Below are positions 61,288 to 64,000 of a stretch of 64,000 nt of DNA, piece after piece. The notes beneath the pieces were generated by a model. It searched no databases. It saw only the letters and a list, made by a program, of their open reading frames with translations, and had not been told where the DNA came from. Made by a program: the position numbers and the translations under genes. How positions within the stretch are numbered: position 1 is the stretch's first letter; each line of letters opens with the position of its first letter. The stretch is taken from NCBI GenBank assembly GCA_017562135.1, contig QEYB01001214.1, positions 62,001-126,000 of the forward strand, read 5' to 3'. Source of the DNA: Dipylidium caninum (Eukaryota > Platyhelminthes > Cestoda > Cyclophyllidea > Dipylidiidae).

Positions 61288-61386
61288 TTTTGGGAAGACG
61301 GTTAACTGTTGACATGGAGGGCTTATTAGCCTCCATTGCATCTCACCATTTGATGGTTTGGTACTTGCTTTTACTGGTACTGCCAT
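61288..61386 (-). CDS. weak candidate first coding exon
   Basis: True ATG start, 33 codons (MAVPVKASTKPSNGEMQWRL...), closing at AAA/GTGAGT, a good donor, phase 0. The protein segment is not recognised. If real it could be the 5' exon of a leftward gene, perhaps the one reconstructed between 42.3 and 57.1 kb, but no bridging exons were established. The frame also stays open past the donor for 72 further codons, rich in E/K/N, so the splice may not be used. Confidence 0.25.
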
Positions 61387-61741
61387 TTTCCTAGGTGTCT
61401 CAAAATAAAAAAATCAGTAAATTTCATGTTTCCTCAGCCTGGTGCATTAAATTTGATTGTAGCGAAAAATGTCGCCTCTGTATGGCAGTTAGTGGAAGTC
61501 CTGGAGCGTATCAGTGGCTGCGGAGGGGTGCTGTTTGTTAGCCTGACAAAGCGGGGTGATTCACTGGCTTTATCGCATTACCCCTTGTGTCCGCCTGTTT
61601 AATAGTCTCTTGAGTCGGTTGTGTGCATGCCTCTGCCACCTGATGATATTCTCCCATGCCACAGGATTTAGTCCTAATGCCTCTGCTGTCTCAAGCCGCG
61701 TGTAGAATGGGGTGGGAAAAAAAGGCTCCGAATTCTTCCGA

Positions 61742-61787
61742 CTAAAACTCCATTTCGGGAGTTTTAGCGGAGTTAGGAAAATGGAGT
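61742..61787. repeat. overlapping inverted repeats (two mutually exclusive hairpins)
   Basis: CTAAAACTCC at 61742 pairs perfectly with GGAGTTTTAG at 61758 over a 6-base loop. ACTCCATTT at 61747 also pairs with AAATGGAGT at 61779. The two stems share bases and cannot form together. Perfect short stems like this can occur by chance. Confidence 0.5.
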
Positions 61788-64000
61788 CATATTTATCTCC
61801 CTTTCAATTTGTCCCTATACCTTTTTCCTCGGTGGTTACGCCCAAATTAAATATGGTTGTCTAGGCGACGTCGTACTCTCCCCGATGCTCGTCCGTATGT
61901 CCAGTGTGTCTCCTTTTTTTAAAATTGTGATTTGTGTGATTCATAGTCAACTCTTGCGTCCCCCACGATTTAGATTGTTGTCGCTTTGGTCACACAAAAA
62001 TCGATTATAGGGCTGCAGGGGAGACCAAATAGCGGCCGGCGAGGCGGTATCGATCGCAGGCCAATCGCAGGGTGGCTGAGCGGAGCTGCGCGTCACAACT
62101 TAACGAAAGGGGGAGGGGGGGGCTCGTTAATGTGTGCCCTGATGTGTGCGCGCGTGTGTAAATGCATTCGCATGTGAGTGTCCCTGGAAGGCAGGCACGC
62201 ACTACGCACGCCGACATGCACACCTTGTTGAGACAGTAATTTCGGTGCGGTTTCGGCCAGGCGATCATTGGCTAAACCACTAACCCGTCTATACCGCCGG
62301 CCAAGGCGCGTGAAAGGCTGTGTTTAAATTTTTAACCTGTTTTACACGTATGTCATAGGAAAACATTTACCGCATACAATGCGAGGCCCCCTTTGCGTTG
62401 TACTACAACCAGAGGGAGAATCTGTCCACCCTCCTCCCCCCCCACTCACTGTCTCCCATTTTGGCAAGGTCCTACTCGAAAACGGTTCATTTTGACTTCA
62501 AGTTGAGTAAAAGTCAACGCTGTACGATTTTGTGGAGGGACTGGAACGCTAAGGACACCACTTTCCGACTACTCCATGAAAATTTAGTTTCCGTGTTAGC
62601 ATTAATACTGTTCATTGTGTAGGAGTTTGTTCCTCGTCCCCTTTTTTCTTTACCACTTTTTCAACTCAAGGGCAAGGGAAGATTACTGGAGCAATTGATT
62701 CTACTGGACTGGACAGAAATATATAGTTTTTACATCCTTGTAGAGTGGTGAAATTTCTTTCGCGTTAGCTTTTATCGCATCTGGAAGTGTCCTCATGTCT
62801 CCTGCCTCAACGGTCAGAGGCGTAAAATGCTATACTTACTTGAAATAGATCTAGAAAGCGTTCAGCCAAATTATGACCATCATTTCGTATAATCACCATC
62901 CTGGTTTGCTGGCAGTGCAAAATTCATGAATTGATTCTAAAAATAAGGTCTTCTTAACAGGCTTTCGCACCTACCCCGACCCCAGGATCGGGCAAAAAAG
63001 TTGACGCGTTAATTTTGTCAAGGGGAAGAGAAGGGAGAAGGTGTGCTCGTACGAAGTGACCAAGAACGGTATGAAGAAAAGTATTTCGAGAACAAGTGGA
63101 CATTTTAAATGCTCATCGTATATATTACTCAACAAATCAGAAAGGTCAGTTAGTCGGGAGTTTGTGTGGCTCTTCCCCAGGTTTTTACGGACCTAGCATT
63201 TATTAGATTTTTGTTGAGGAAGAAGATAAACAAGAGATATAGCGCATGTATATCGTGCATGAGCCTCATCATCGTAAAGAAAGTATCATTCCATTTACCA
63301 AGTACCAAAACTCAGAAAAATGCCAAGGTCACTGGGGTACAGGGGGTAATGAGGATGTCTACGTTACATCATTATGCGTGATGGAAAGTCAGAAGGGGAC
63401 ATCTTTCCCATTGTCTGAATGAGAGAGAAGGACGGATGCTCGAGCTGAAAGGCCCTAAAGAGTAGGCAGTATGAGCGACAATGAAGCAAATATCCTCAGT
63501 GCATTCAGTTGTGAAGAGTTAAGTTTCCCTCTTGGCCTCCACAGGGTTTAAACATGTTAAATCTGTTTTCGGTGCTCACCATCGTGAAGAGATTATTGGC
63601 GACGAAGCTTTCGGTGCTCCAGACCACATCGCATGGAATCGGGACGCAGGTGTTAAGGCTCACGGTACGAGAGACGAAGCGAGTCTGTGGTTTCTTCGGT
63701 GCTCGTCTTAGACTGTTGACGTGGGTGATGGATTTGCTGGGAATAAGGACAGTAGCTTGATTTCACACTGCAAAACACATGGATGGCACCACCGTCCTCC
63801 CCACCATCCACTTCCCCCGACTCTCCGCAATATCGGTAGTTGTTACGTTCTGGAAACCGGTTTATTCTCCCCTCGTTTTCTCTCTTTATGGTTGCGTTAT
63901 ATGTGGATCTGCCTTTCATCAAGTTTCTATCTGAAGCTGACAGAAATGACTGGCCTTTCCATTAGCCAGGCTCAATATTGTTCAATGTATTCGACTCCGC

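Larger units (their letters stand above)
59275..64000. other. presumed first intron of the protocadherin-like gene, or intergenic
   Basis: No cadherin-repeat motif (DxNDNxP, LDRE, xVxAxDxG) could be read in any frame. Contents of note are the candidate minus exon at 61288-61386, a hairpin near 61,742 and assorted short random frames. Sequence quality and composition change little across it. Confidence 0.4.

Overview
The window looks like nuclear DNA from an animal, most likely a parasitic flatworm (cestode or trematode). I infer this from ordinary metazoan genes split by a mix of very short introns (31-38 nt) and kilobase-size ones, few transposon-like sequences and moderate GC. No species is claimed. 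There are no bacterial-type operons, CRISPR arrays or convincing RNA genes.

Layout. (1) 1,050-8,580 (+): the 3' half of a Na+/Ca2+ exchanger (SLC8A/NCX); its 5' half lies off the left edge. (2) 12,452-15,382 (-): a Chibby (CBY1) homologue in three exons. (3) 16,407-19,999 (-): a complete six-exon TspanC8-class tetraspanin. (4) 21,210-21,683 (-): single-exon RPB8/RPABC3, shared by RNA polymerases I-III. (5) 23,664-26,856 (+): an unidentified two-TM membrane protein. (6) 28,087-28,859 (-): a candidate two-exon 3' end of a secreted, membrane-anchored protein. (7) 28,960-29,564 (+): a nicolin-1 (NICN1) homologue with a 38-nt intron. (8) 29,695-32,630 (-): NAA35, the auxiliary NatC N-terminal acetyltransferase subunit, convergent with NICN1. 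(9) 32.6-58.9 kb has no family I recognise, but reading splice sites and phases by hand gives a chain of minus-strand exons (about 42.3-57.1 kb) that join in frame and probably form a real unidentified gene; a weaker chain lies on the plus strand. (10) 58,968-59,274 (+): first coding exon (signal peptide and start of the first cadherin repeat) of a protocadherin-like gene whose other exons are not visible.

The genes are ordinary unrelated eukaryotic neighbours, not a pathway. Chibby (ciliary base), nicolin-1 (tubulin polyglutamylase complex) and TspanC8 (ADAM10 trafficking) are single-copy-like housekeeping or cell-biology genes. The most unusual features are the frequency of GC-AG introns (three established by homology among about fourteen), introns of 31-38 nt, and the unrecognised exon chain at 42-57 kb. 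Exon limits are inferred from homology recall, GT/GC-AG signals and phase arithmetic, without transcript data.
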